64,000 nucleotides of DNA from Mikania micrantha (Eukaryota; Streptophyta; Magnoliopsida; Asterales; Asteraceae). The stretch's first letter is position 1. The number at the start of each line of letters is the position of its first letter. A program made the translations under genes and the position numbers. Of the stretch, positions 20,645-32,256 are shown in pieces. The notes under the pieces were generated by a model. That model was not told the DNA's origin. It searched no databases and saw nothing but the letters and a program-made list of their open reading frames with translations. The DNA lies in NCBI GenBank assembly GCA_009363875.1, contig CM018695.1, forward strand, positions 63,173,433 through 63,237,432. Direction: 5' to 3'.

Positions 20645-23081
20645 CTTCCCCTCAAGCCGGAGTATGGAGATCACGAATGCCCAGCTTGTCAAGAAGAAAC
20701 TTTAAATCTTTAGCTCCCAGTGGTGAAAATATCGGCTATCTGGTCGGTGGTGTGGATAGGTGAGGGCAAAATTTCATTTAATTCCACTCTCTCTCGTACG
20801 AAATGACAATCCATTTCGACGTGTTTGGTTCGTTCATGGAATACTGGGTTAGTGGCGATGTGTCGAGCAGCAATGTTATCACAGAAGAGAGGTGTAGTAG
20901 TAGATACGTTGACCCAAAGATCTTTGAGAAGCCATCTCATCCAAAGGATTTCGCTAACAGTGGAAGCCATGGCTCGATATTCAGCTTCTGCAGAAGAGCG
21001 AGATACGACCGATTGTTTCTTTGTTTTCCATGATACCGGAGCACCTCCCAAAAGAAGGATATAACCTATCCGGGATCGGCGAGAGAACTGGCAGCCTAAC
21101 CAATCAGCATCACAGTATGCAACAAGATCTAGATCGCCTCCTTTGGGAATAAAAATCCCTTGTCCCGGTTTAGATTTAAGGTAACGAAGAATACGGGTGG
21201 CGGACTGGTGGCTGTCATGTGGGGCTCACGTGGATCAAAAACGAATTGACTAAGGAGATTGACATGGTATGCAATATCCGGGCTCGTAGCTTGGAGATAC
21301 AATAGGCGGCCTATTAAACGGCGATATTGATTGGCATCAATCTTGGGGCTGTCGGGACAATGATCAAGTTTGAGATGTTGTTCTATAGGAAATGGACTCG
21401 GTCGGCTGCCAAGGAAACCACTATCGTCAAGAATGTCCATCGTGTATTTTCGTTGACTTAATACAAGCCCATCAGGTGTTCGAGCCACTTTGATACCAAG
21501 GAAATATTTTAACTGCCAAGGTCTTTGATGCTAAAGACTCGATCAAGATGCTCTTTGGTGTTTTGAATTTTGGCGTGGTGATCTCTCGTGATAATGATGT
21601 CATCCACGTAAATGAGAATTGCAACAAAAAAATTGTTTTCTTGAAAAGTAAAAAAGGGAGTAATCGGCCTTTGATTGCGTGAAACCACATGTGAGTAGTG
21701 TGGTAGTAAATTTTTGATACCACGAACGAGAAGCTTGCTTTAAACCATATAAGGACTTGTGTAGTCGGCACACTCGGTTGTCCTCCTGGTTGATGAAACC
21801 TTGGGGAACCTTCATGTAAACTTCTTCTTGGAGATCACCATGAAGGAACGCGTTGTTGACAACTAGTTGATAAAGAGGCCAGTCTCGTTTAACAGCAACA
21901 GTAAGAAGAGTGCGGACAGTGACAAGTTTTGCGACGGGTGCGAAAGTGTCGTGGTAATCGACACCTTCAAGTTGAGTGAAACCTTTTGCCACGAGACGTG
22001 CCTTATAGCGTTCGATTTCGCCGGTTGGTTTATATTTAATCTTGTAGACCCATTTGGAGTTCGATGGCACGTTTTCCTGTTGGTAATGTTTCAAGAGTCC
22101 AGGTTCGGTTTTCTTCGAGTGCTTTGATTTCTTGTTGCATGGCTGCTTGCCAACGTGGATACTGCATAGCCTTTGCAAATGTTTTTGGCTCATCGTTTGC
22201 GGTGATGGCCACAAGGTAAGCTTTATGAGAATAAGAAAACTTTGAATAAGAAACAAAGTTAGCGAGGGGACGTACCGTTGAAGAAGTATGATTGGACGTG
22301 TGTTGTGCATGGTCTATGGATGGTGGTAGCTTGACCTGAAAATCCTGTAAATGTTTTGGTTGAAACTTGGTTCTGCTCTCTTTTTGAATTTGTGGAGTTT
22401 CAATATTAGTATCTTGAGACTCGTCTTGAAATGCATGTAAATCATAATCAAAGGAGATGTGGGCCGTAGCATCTTCTGTGGCAATATTCTGATTATTTTC
22501 AATTGGTTCAGTATGTGTTGTGGGGCCTGGAGAAGGATTGGCTTCATTGGAAGGATTAAGGGGATCATCCAAATCTGAGGTACCTGGTCGTGTAGTTCGG
22601 TCAGGAGGGTCTTCATACGTAACTGGGACTTCAAATAAAGGTTGATGGGTGGGTTTGGATTTAAAATGTGCAAATGGAAATGAATGGTCTGCAAACTTCA
22701 CATCACGTGAAATTACAATTTTTCCGTTTTCTATGTCAAAAATTTTATAACCTTTTGTGCCTTGGGGGTAACCGAGAAAAACCCCAGGCCTCTCCCTGAA
22801 TGCAAATTTGTCACCCTTGGTTTTTGTGCTCCTGTAGTAGGCAAGACACCCCATGGTTCGCATGTGATTAAAATCGGGTGTGTGACCAAAGATGAGTCCA
22901 TAAGGGCTTTTATTTTGAATGAGTTTGGAGGGTAGGCGATTTATGATATAGGTAGCAGTTTGAATACATTCTCCCCAAAATCGTTTAGGAAGATGAGCTT
23001 GAAACATAAGGGAGCGTGCTGTTTCAAGTAAATGACGGTGTTTCCGCTCTACCACACCATTTTGTTGTGGTGTATGTGGGC
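20645..23081 (-). pseudogene. Copia pol: integrase C-part, RT, RNase H
   Basis: From 23081 downward: the integrase end (MVERKHRHLLETARSLMFQA, PKRFWGECI), a linker (VFLGYPQGTKGYKIFD), RT (SKWVYKIKYKPTGEIERYKA; FAPVAKLVTVRTLL; YVDDIIIT at about 21600-21625; KYTMDILDDSGF; RRLIGRLLYLQATSPDIAY) and RNase H (KKQSVVSRSSAEAEYRAMAS; KHVEMDCHFVRE). It is a decayed copy: frame changes near 22080, 21620, 21490 and 21230, and the first RT catalytic Asp is lost (QLVVNNAFLHG where the family has Asp before VNNAF). The order integrase before RT fixes it as Ty1/copia. Confidence 0.9.
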
Positions 23082-24315
23082 CAGTGTTGTAAAACTCGGG
23101 CTACTCGGCCGAGTACTCGGCGAGTACTCGGGATTCGGATAGTCTCCGAGGCGCTTTCTTGCTAGTCGGCCAGAATTACTCGGTCTCGGTCAACATCGGT
23201 CAAATCGGGTGTACTCGGAGTGAGTCGGCTACTCGGTCAATGAGCCGAGTTTGACTTCAGAAAATAAAAAAACCCTAAAAACCTTACGAATTCATTTCCC
23301 TACTCAAAAAACTCTCATTCCTTCCCTTTGAAGGCAAAAAATACCCAAAAGTGTTCTCCCCTTCTCCTCGATGAACCTGCAACTCTTCAAGGCTTCAACT
23401 TTTATTCGAACTTTTGCTCAAAGGCTGCAACATTTCTTCAAGGCCGCAACAATTCTTTGAGTATGTATATATTATTATCTTCCTCACTTAAGTTTTTGTT
23501 GTATTTTTGGTTTTTTTGATCAAAGCTTTGAATGCTAGGGTTTATGAATTTGATTTTTTTGCTCTTTTGTTGTTTTTATATTTTAAGTTTTTAGTTATTT
23601 AGTATACACCTGATTATGTGAAACGGTGAAATCAATTTCATGGACCTTGTAAATTTTCAAATTGTATACACCTGATTGTAGGCAAATTTTCAAATTGTAT
23701 CTCTGGCCCCCATTGCTTCATTCCATTCAAGAGAGTAAGAGACAATAGTTTGTTCTTTTGACCAGGAGTTATTTGGCATCCAGGCCCTAGTTTTGACTTT
23801 TGAGAAACTACCAGACCAGTTTATTTGTCTATATATTTTTATATAAATCAGGTCCATGAGTCTATCTATTGCAGGCTTTGCAGCTATGTTAAAATGTTAA
23901 ATTGTCGTAACAAACCATCTTTATATAATTATATGGAGTTTGCTTTGATTATATTTACAAGTTACAATTTACGAATAAACAAAGTTAAAGGTAATTGCAA
24001 AGAAACTACCTCTAGAAGGTTGGTAATCTGTTTAGTTTTTCTTATCATTAAAGTATGATTAACATACTTTGCAATCTTTTGGAATATTTTGTAATGGGTT
24101 ATGTTTATTTAGTTATTTTGAAATGCTTTAGTATTTGAAGTTTGAACTAGTATTCTTTTGGAATTAACATATTTTGACATATTTATAATAGCCAATAATT
24201 AATTTCTTTATATTTTGTGTCTCCGAGTACTCGTCGAGTACTCCCCGCTTAGGCCGAGTACTCGCAACTCCCTCGTCGACCGACCTGGGAGCGCCTAGCG
24301 AGTTCTGCAACATTG
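23082..24315. mobile_element. hAT-type non-autonomous element, 1.23 kb
   Basis: Inserted in the copia integrase region with a perfect 8-bp target duplication, ATGTGGGC (23074-23081, 24316-24323). TIRs CAGTGTTGTAAAACTCG and CGAGTTCTGCAACATTG are inverted complements with two mismatches. Both ends carry a dense subterminal array of ACTCGG/CCGAGT (23097-23260 and 24220-24300). The AT-rich centre shows no transposase. The 8-bp duplication and CA-rich TIR place it in hAT. Confidence 0.88.
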
Positions 24316-24323
24316 ATGTGGGC

Positions 24324-25319
24324 ATGTAGTTTCTAATAAGATCCCCTCTTGCATATAAAAGGACATCATGTGATTAGAAGTGAACTCTCCTTAATTGTCG
24401 CACCGAATTCTTTTAATGAGTTTTCCAAATTGGGTTTTAACCATCATGTGAAAATTCTTTAAACATTCACTAGCACACTTTTGTGTTTAAGGAGGAATAC
24501 CCAAAAAGCGCGACTAAAATCATCAACGATCGATAAAAAGAGTCTAGCATATGTAGTGGATTGTTTTCGATATTTTCCTCAAATGTCGCAATGGATTAGT
24601 TCAAAACACTCATTAGTTTTAATGCAACTTTTTGGAAATGGAGAACGAGTGTGTTTTGCTTTAACGCAAGCATCACATAAATTGTCTTTCAAATTAAAAG
24701 GAACATCTTTTAAAAAATCAATACGACACAACTTAGACTCAGATGCATGACCTAGTCGAGAATGCCAAATCCGAGCTTCAGTCTTTAAACTCATGACTTT
24801 TCTTTCTTCAATGACCATTCCCATCCTATATAGACCGTTTACACAATCACCCGCGCCAATCAGTTTCTTTGAATGTAAACCCTGCATGATACAGAAATCT
24901 GGAAAAAAAGTTATTGTACATTGTAAATCATTTGCCAATCGACTGACAGAAAGTAAGTTGCAGTTAAATTGTGGGATATATAAAACGTTTTGGATTTCTG
25001 TCCCATCCGTGAGGGCACATTTTCCTTTTGCCTCAACTGGTATGTTGTTTCCATTTGGTATCACAACGGGTATCTCTGGTCCCATTTTGGTCACATTGTT
25101 CAAGGAGTTAAGCTTGCAAACGATGTAATCAGTAGAGCCGGAATCGATGATCCAAGTTTTATTTTCATCAACCCGTTTCACGTTCTTACCAGCCATGTTT
25201 GCCATGCGGATGTTGTCACCTTTAGATTTATCACCAGTAGCTGTGTAATGCTTCAAAAGGGTTTCATATTGTGCTTCAGACAACCCTCCCATGGTGTTGA
25301 GTTCAGCTTCAACATGAGC
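24324..25319 (-). pseudogene. Copia gag end, protease, integrase N-part
   Basis: From 25319 down: the end of gag (HVEAELNTMGGLSEAQYETL), the aspartic protease (WIIDSGSTDYIV, normal DSG triad), LLSVSRLANDL, the GAG-pre-integrase region (WHSRLGHASESKL, CDACVKAKHTRSPF, an HHCC-type finger) and the integrase start (FELIHCDI). One open frame of 248 codons covers 24579-25325. Below 24579 the frame breaks before the hAT insertion. Upstream it is cut by LTR E. Confidence 0.88.
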
Positions 25320-25737
25320 TGTCACACCCCGAGCCGGCGGGACGGATCGACTTCCCCGTCAGGCAGAAGGTCCCCGGGGCGCGATATCGTGAGTGATAAT
25401 CGTGATGATCACATTGTTTACATTGCACATGATATATAAATAAGAAACTGCTAAGTAAAAATAGAATTAAAAAGTTAAATTACATCAGTTAAGTTCATAA
25501 TTTAACAATGTAAATCTACTATCACATCATAATTCTTCTATCTTGTATCTGCACAAGATATACAAAATAAATGTGTATAATGATGCTTCAAAATATACAG
25601 GTCCAAAATGCTAGGTCCTCTAACTGGTATCCTAGCTCAAAAGCAAATAACTTCTAAATTGACATGTTCGTCACCTGAGAAGTCATGCAAAAAGATCAAG
25701 TCAACACAAGGTTGGTGAGTTCATATAGTTTAGTATT

Positions 25738-26156
25738 TGAAAAATAGTTTTGTAACCCTCTTTCGGTAAAGACCCTAATCTCATTAACTTCACATGTAAT
25801 ATCTAGTTCGGTATGCTTATGTATAGGGCATACGAAAGGGTCGAGCCTACAACCCGCCCAGACGCCATCCCACCACATACTAAACCACATATGACATTGT
25901 TGTTAATGATAATTAAGCATTTTTACCTACCATTTACTTCCATTCCACCATAGTTCTAACATACACAAAACATTTGTTAAACCCTCGGGTAACAACCTTA
26001 ATCTCATTAACATCACATGTATTATCCAGATCGGTATGCTTATATATAGGGCATACGAAAGGGTCGAGCCTACAACCCGCCCAGACGCCATCCCACAACA
26101 TACTAACCCGCATAGGACATTGTTGTTAATGATAATTAAGCATCTTACCCCTACCA
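25738..26156 (-). repeat. Direct duplication of about 230 bp in LTR E
   Basis: The block running from AACCCT through ATCTCATTAAC, GGTATGCTTATGTATAGGGC and TCGAGCCTACAACCCGCCC to TAATTAAGCAT occurs twice (about 25755-25935 and 25980-26157) with scattered differences. Each copy carries the CCCTATA-loop hairpin. Confidence 0.8.
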
Positions 26157-26659
26157 TTTACACATTAGTTCTTCAGTTCTTTGTTCCTGTAAATACACTT
26201 TGAAATCTCTATGGATTCCTTAAGTTCATCATGCAATCATGATCAACATTACATTTGTAGAAATAATTCTTTAAATGCTTAGTTAAATAAATAAATAAAC
26301 ATTTAATAAAATCTAAGACCTTATGATTGGGCCTTGGTCAACTCGAGTAGACTAGTCTAGCAATCAGGGTTCTTAGTAGTAAAGGAAATCTGTAAATCTC
26401 ATCAAACATGCGACCTATAATCAATCAGTCTAGCTAGGACATCTTTTGATATACAGGATTTTATAGTTCTTTAGACCGTCCATAGTTCGTATAGTTCTTT
26501 AGTTCTGTGACACATATTATCTTTGAGCATTTCCCAGATATTCCTTAAAACAGTTAGGGAAATACTATAAATATCATCAAACATGCGTCTCATATTCGAT
26601 CAGTCTAGCTAGGATATCTTTCAAACCTGAGATTGGCACATGATATCTTTGATATTTCC

Positions 26660-26845
26660 CAGTCTGGCCCTTGAAAATAGTTCTTTGTATATAGTTCTTT
26701 GAAATAGATCGTTAGTTCTTTGACATCACACCACTGAAAATAGTTCTTTGTTTTAGATCGTTAGTTCTTTGAAAACACACCACTGAAAATAGTTCTTTGT
26801 TTTAGAGCGTTAGTTATTTGAAAATAGTTCTTTGATTGAAGAGTT
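26660..26845 (-). repeat. Tandem repeat of about 55-60 bp in LTR E
   Basis: Units built from ACCACTGAAAATAGTTCTTTG then TTTTAGATCGTTAGTTCTTTG repeat about three times, with weaker copies upstream to about 26470. Confidence 0.7.
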
Positions 26846-27959
26846 ATTTACTCATGATGAATAGATAACTTGTTTTAATCCAATAAACAGTTACCTAGAC
26901 AGAAGTCTAGAATAACAGTTATACATATAAAACATATACTAAGTAAAAGCATTTACGTAAAACAATCTAAATAAAACAGTTTACGTATGCTTCTCAGCCC
27001 TGCGTTTGTAAAACAAAGTGTTTAGAAAAGGGGCAATGAACTCACCTGTGTTGCTGTGCAAATGATCTATCACAAAACGCGCGCTCGTTGTTGTAGCTTA
27101 GGTTTCTTCAGTTCCTGAGTTGTTTAAAAGAATTCGAATACGATGAGTATATGTATTAGTCGTCGTATCTAGGGTTTGGTCTCGGTGTGCAACTAAGTGT
27201 CCTATGTACTAATGTGCTTCTAAGATTTAATCTAATTAGTCTAACTTAGATACCCAATTGTAACCCGTATCCCACAGTTAATCATAACATGTCTTAATTA
27301 ATATGTTTTAATTAAATTCATTTTAAGTTAAAACATTAATTAAAAAAATCATTTAATTTAATTTAAAAGAGTTTACAAGTTAATTTCTTTTATTAAAACA
27401 TGTTTAATTTGAACGAAAGAATGTTTAACACATGACGGGCTTAGAACAAGCCCATTGGGCCAATCCTCGGACCCAACTATTAGACTTTGCTCACAATTGC
27501 TTTCTTGTTTGATTCTCCGTATAATTCATTCTAGATATTTTATATAATTATCTAATGTAATTATATTGCGTAGGAAAATTCTAAGTGTTGAATGTTAATA
27601 ACGTGTCAACATCCGCATACTTAAATTAGGCTAGGGTTTTCATCTTTCTATGAATTTTCCCCATTGTTTGCACTCCAAAAGATGTTAATCTCCCGAGTGT
27701 AGTTGTTATGTGTTCTAAGAATCTTTGTCTTTAGAATCCCCTAGTTCATAATTTTAAATCACCCTAGGTTTTGTCCTTAGTTAGTACCCAATTTAATACA
27801 TGCCATGAAACCCTATTGAGGTTCCCATGCACACACACACACTAATGCATGCACCCATACACCATTGCATATTCCTTTATTCTTTCTAAGCTTTGAGCCC
27901 TTGTATGTGCATTCTTCTGGTTCTTAGACTACATTTAACAGCCCTAGGTCCATCCATAC

Positions 27960-28196
27960 GATACTTAATAACACTTAGGTTTGGTTGTCTTTGGGATCAG
28001 CGAACCTATATATACAACAGCCTTAGGTTCGGCATATCTTAGATTAGGCGAACCTTTAGGGTTTTTCCCATGCCCACAGGTTCGGTCTCCTCTAAGTTCG
28101 CCAACATGGTTCGTGGTATAGAGCTTCTGCTATCTGTTGGTTCGACTGATAGGAGGTTCGTTCCAGAGGGAGGTTCGCAGCTCCATGGAGGGTTCG
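27960..28196 (-). repeat. GGTTCG motif array in LTR E, part 1
   Basis: GGTTCG or CGAACC occurs roughly every 20-30 bases (AGGTTCGGC, GGCGAACC, AGGTTCGCAG and so on). The array continues after the nested insertion at 41174-41480. The 5-bp target duplication of that insertion, GTTCG, is itself part of the motif. Confidence 0.75.
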
Positions 28197-28489
28197 TGTA
28201 ACACCCCGACCGATGGCGGAAACGTTGGGATGCCACGAGGGATGTGTAGATTGTTCAAAAGCTCGTGGGCATCTAATTAAATCATCACCTAACATTTAAT
28301 CAACCAAATTATTTACATCAAAAATCATATCTATCATGAATTAGTAACATCAAATACACAAAAAGGATTTAGCTATCTAACTAAATTCTAATTCGCTAGA
28401 ATTCCAGTTATTTAGCTAAGTCCAAGAACCTAAGTGATGATGTCCAAAATATGAGAGATCATCCTCCTCAACCTACTTGTCTTCGTTTC

Positions 28490-29214
28490 CTGAAACATGT
28501 AAGAAAATCAAGTGTCAACTACGAAGTAGTTGGTGACTAATCATAAGTTTTTATACTTAAAAGTATTTTATAAAATAAGTATAAAAGTTTATGTTTAAAA
28601 AGGTTTTATAAAAAGTTTTGATAGAAATGAGTATAAAAGTTTATGGTCTTTCTATGAAAATCCACAAGAGTACCTGCGTGAAAATCCAACACATATCCCA
28701 ACACAACAGTCAAACACATAAACCAACACATAATCACATATTTAGTTTAATAATAGTTAATCATAGACAATCATAAGCAATAATAGATAATCAACCACTT
28801 AACCATTCAACCAATCTCAAACATCTATATTCTTAAATAGCATATGTGACAATACATGGAAATTATGTAATTAACATAAGTTAAAGACATGATCCTTGGA
28901 GTGGTGGCTAACCACGTGACAATACATGAAACCAATGCAATTAACCAAAGTCAAAGGCAATGATTCATGGAGTTGTGATAATCCAAGTGGCAATACATGT
29001 AATCTTTGTTATTGACCGAAGTCAATGACAATGTTACAAGGATTTATCATAATAAGTAATAATCCATAAATAATGATAATTCGATAATGTGAATATCGTA
29101 TTGATAAACAGGTATCATCCTTGTGTTATCAAAATAATATTCAAAATAGTATACATGTTTCACCTTCGAGTTTTAAAACAAAACAGTTTAAAAAGGGAGG
29201 TTATGAGAACTCAC
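28490..29214 (-). other. Intron-like cassette in the nested D-family LTR
   Basis: Minus strand: donor GATTCAG|GTGAGTTCTCATAACC at 29214, acceptor CTTACATGTTTCAG ending 28490, preceded by the 7-bp-stem hairpin CAACTAC-TTC-GTAGTTG (28532-28516). Confidence 0.4.
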
Positions 29215-29755
29215 CTGAATCCTTAGAATCAGTGTTTCTGTAATATGCGCGCTCGCGCAAGTGAACTCAAGATTGTGACACCCGGCAATTTCAGGTAAAT
29301 TGCAACTCTTATATTCTTTACATTTCAAATTCATACTTGTTGCATTTCATTTAATTATGTTTAATTAGATGAGTTGAACACAAGCAACTACGAAACGATA
29401 GTTCGTGGAACTATCGAATCGTACATTGCACATTGGTTTTGGAAACCAAGTGTGGCAACCACAACACTAACACAAAACAATAGTTCGGGGAATTATTGAA
29501 TTGTGCATCACACGTTGATTAGGATTAATCAAGCGTGCAAACACTTCGTTAGACACGAACACAAACTATCGAAGATAATTCGAGGAATTATCGAAACACA
29601 CACACACGAGTCTCACGAACGTTGGTGATCAATCAAACATATGTGCTATTTGTATTTATGTGCTTAAACGAGCATTAGATGCTTTGGATAAACGTTAGGA
29701 ATTGTGTACGAGCGAAATCGTATCAACGAAATCGAAAAACATAGAAGTGGACTCA

Positions 29756-29908
29756 TCGCGGTACGCGATGGTCCCTCGATGAAAGGCTTCGCGATACGCG
29801 AAGAAAAGCGGGAGTCGAGACTCCCGAATCCTATCGCGGTACGCGGCAAACAATTTTGATCTGCCTCCGCGGTACGCGAAGGCCATGCAGATCAAAATTT
29901 CTTTATAA
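29756..29908 (+). promoter_or_regulatory. Palindrome cluster and TATA box, element C
   Basis: Four CGCG(G/A)TACGCG near-palindromes (29756-29768, 29788-29802, 29834-29845, 29867-29880) and one 8+2+8 inverted repeat CGGGAGTCGAGACTCCCG (29809-29826) lie just upstream of CTTTATAATC (TATAA about 29904-29908). The same set is in the 3' LTR at about 37509-37660. This looks like an LTR core promoter with upstream sites. Function is inferred. Confidence 0.5.
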
Positions 29909-31101
29909 TCAACCCCATCTCACTTCTACTCGGTTCCTTTGCAATTCACCCGAATTCCTTCGTTCATACTCGACCAAAACCCACCGATATCAGCCTCCAA
30001 TCCCCCTGGTAACATCCTTGGAGCTATTCTTTACATTGGTGGACTATTTGGAGCCATTGGAACTTGAAAGAGGTATTTGAAGCCATCAAGAAGCTTGGAG
30101 CAACCATCAACCCACTGGAACTCCATCATCAGTAGCCATCACCACTGAAATCTTGCATCTAAGGTAGTTTTAAATGTTTACATAGTGTTAGATCGTACAT
30201 GCAAGGGTTAAAAACCCACATGCAACTCCTTGCGGATATTGTGCTCAAATTTGTTAGTGATTTGGTGTATTAGATGAGTTAGATTTACTGATGTTGAAGT
30301 CTAAGATGTTAGATTTGAGTTTTTGTTTAGTTAGTGGTTGATTTAATGATGATTTGGACACACTTGCCATAAAAGGAAACTTTTATGTTGCAAGTCTTGG
30401 ATTTGTGATGATCTAGACATGTTAGACATGTCTAGATGTTGTTAAATGGATATTGGAGTGTTTAGAAACACATTGTGATGTTTGATTTCGTCACAAACTT
30501 GGTTTTGTAGAAACTTACTAGAAATGGAAACTTTTGTAAATCAAAAGAGGGCTTTTGATGTTTTTGAAAGGTTTGATGAACTTGGATTATTGAAATACAT
30601 TTAGAAATGATTTCTAACATATTTGGAAACCTCGATTTGCGAAAACGAGCTTTTAAACAAGTACTTACTATTTTAGGAAACTTTATTTGGGCAAAACGGC
30701 ATAAATGGTGATTTATGCGCAAACGATGTGTTTTAAGTGTATAAACGTGTTTTTACAAACATACTAGAGTTATTAGTGTTATGAAATGGAATTTCATAAC
30801 CCCACTTGCCTAAATTGGAAACTTTCTAAAAATAGCAACTTATGTGATTGAGAGTCATAGGACGCATATTGGTGTGTCATGTGCATCAAGGCACATAAGC
30901 ACAACAATCGTGTCACCAACGATTCGTCGAGACAACACAAGTCAACACACACTCGGTTGAGCACACCGACACTTGGAGTTGTATGGACTACAACACAACC
31001 ACGAAACACATACTTACACCTATATGATCATAGGTGCTTACTAGCAGGACTGCTAGCTTTTGCAGACGCGAACACACGAAAACCGGGAACTGCACTACTA
31101 G

Positions 31102-31617
31102 GTGAGTTCACGGCCCCTTTTTACTTTCTAACCTTTGGGGGAGAAAACACTGCACTACAACTGTTTTGAACAACAACTCATTTTATTTATGTATGGACAT
31201 GCTTTATCATTATATGTATATGTGTGGGCCCCTATCACAACTAAAAGTCCTCGCGATACTCCTCGGACCGTTAATAGCATAACGCCTAGCATTGTAATCT
31301 TGAATAGTACTATTTGGGCCCGACAAGCCCCACCCATCGTGTCTTGGAGGCCACCCGACTGGAGGTCGGAATGGGTGCAATATTGACCAACACTTTGCCA
31401 TTATTCTGTGATAACATGGCGGGAGGCACAATCTGTCAGCTTCGGTACCATCCACAATATAATATAACTGTATTGACTAGCTATCAATCGATACTGCATT
31501 GTCGTGATATGTAAATCTACTGAACTCTTACTTTAAACATTTGATGTTTACTGCTTATGAAAAACCTGTGCTCTCACCAACCTTTGTGTTGACCCTTTTA
31601 CTCGCATGTTTTCTCAG
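31102..31617 (+). other. Intron-like cassette in 5' LTR of C
   Basis: Donor CACTACTAG|GTGAGTTCACGG at 31102, acceptor GCATGTTTTCTCAG ending 31617, hairpin CAAC-CTTTGT-GTTG (31578-31591). The 3' LTR repeats it at 38855-39369. Confidence 0.4.
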
Positions 31618-32005
31618 GTAGCTAAGGCACGCGCACAGGGATAGGACGCTAGGATGGAGTCCCATGCATCGGCTTTTGTGTCTTAGATCATTGAAAACTT
31701 TTAACATTTTTACTTGATTATGTCTTGTATTGATAAACATCTTTCAATCGCTTCCGCAAACTTTAAACTTATGATATTCCGTAAACTGTTTAAAATAACG
31801 CTTCCGCAACTTATGAACTGTATTTGTTTTGGAGATTATATAATCTCCGCAACTCTGAGTTTACAAACTGATTTATCCATTTAATTGGATGTACGTATAC
31901 AACCAGACATGTAGGTCTCGCATGTTGTGTGACCGGAGACTGCGATCCTGCCAAATCAGTCGCGTCGCGCCCCAGGAAGGGACGGGATTCTCGGGGTGCG
32001 ACAGA

Positions 32006-32018
32006 TTGGTATCAGAGC
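32006..32018 (+). promoter_or_regulatory. Primer binding site, element C
   Basis: TTGGTATCAGAGC two bases after the 5' LTR. It contains TGGTATCAGAGC, the complement of the 3' end of plant initiator-Met tRNA, which primes minus-strand DNA synthesis. Confidence 0.9.
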
Positions 32019-32256
32019 CTCCGGTTATTGCGAATTAGGTTTGCATTTAGTGAACTTAGTCTATAACCACTAGTCTCCACACAACACTTAGTGCTTAGTA
32101 ATGTGATGCTTGCCCACATGCCACATCTTTTATGCATTACGTTCATCTCCGCAAGTGACTACCCACGGGGATAGCCGAAAGCTCTATACGTTCTTTACAG
32201 TATCTACCGCACACACTACATTAGTCATTAGCCACACACTAACACTTATTCTCGCT

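Larger units (their letters stand above)
25675..27045 (-). other. Intron-like cassette in LTR E
   Basis: Minus strand: donor AACACAG|GTGAGTTCATTGCCCC at 27045 and acceptor GCATGACTTCTCAG ending at 25675, with the hairpin CAAC-CTTGT-GTTG (25714-25702) shortly before it. Same layout as in LTRs B, C and D. Confidence 0.4.
29274..32003 (+). repeat. 5' LTR of element C, 2730 bp
   Basis: TGTGACACCCGGC to CTCGGGGTGCGACA. It contains a CpG-palindrome cluster before a TATAA (29756-29908), an intron-like cassette (31102-31617) and, in the last 300 bases, repeated CTTCCGCAA/CTCCGCAA words. The frames inside it (for example 30794-31009 or 31135-31386) are duplicated exactly in the 3' LTR and have no family signature, so I do not call them genes. 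Confidence 0.95.

Noticed and set aside
29664..31740. Small frames inside the 5' LTR of element C, repeated in the 3' LTR
   Set aside because: Identical pairs are explained by LTR duplication; no family signature and no codon-type conservation beyond that of the whole LTR.
32006..32018. tRNA gene at the TGGTATCAGAGC sites
   Set aside because: Only the 12-13-nt primer complement is present; no cloverleaf around it.
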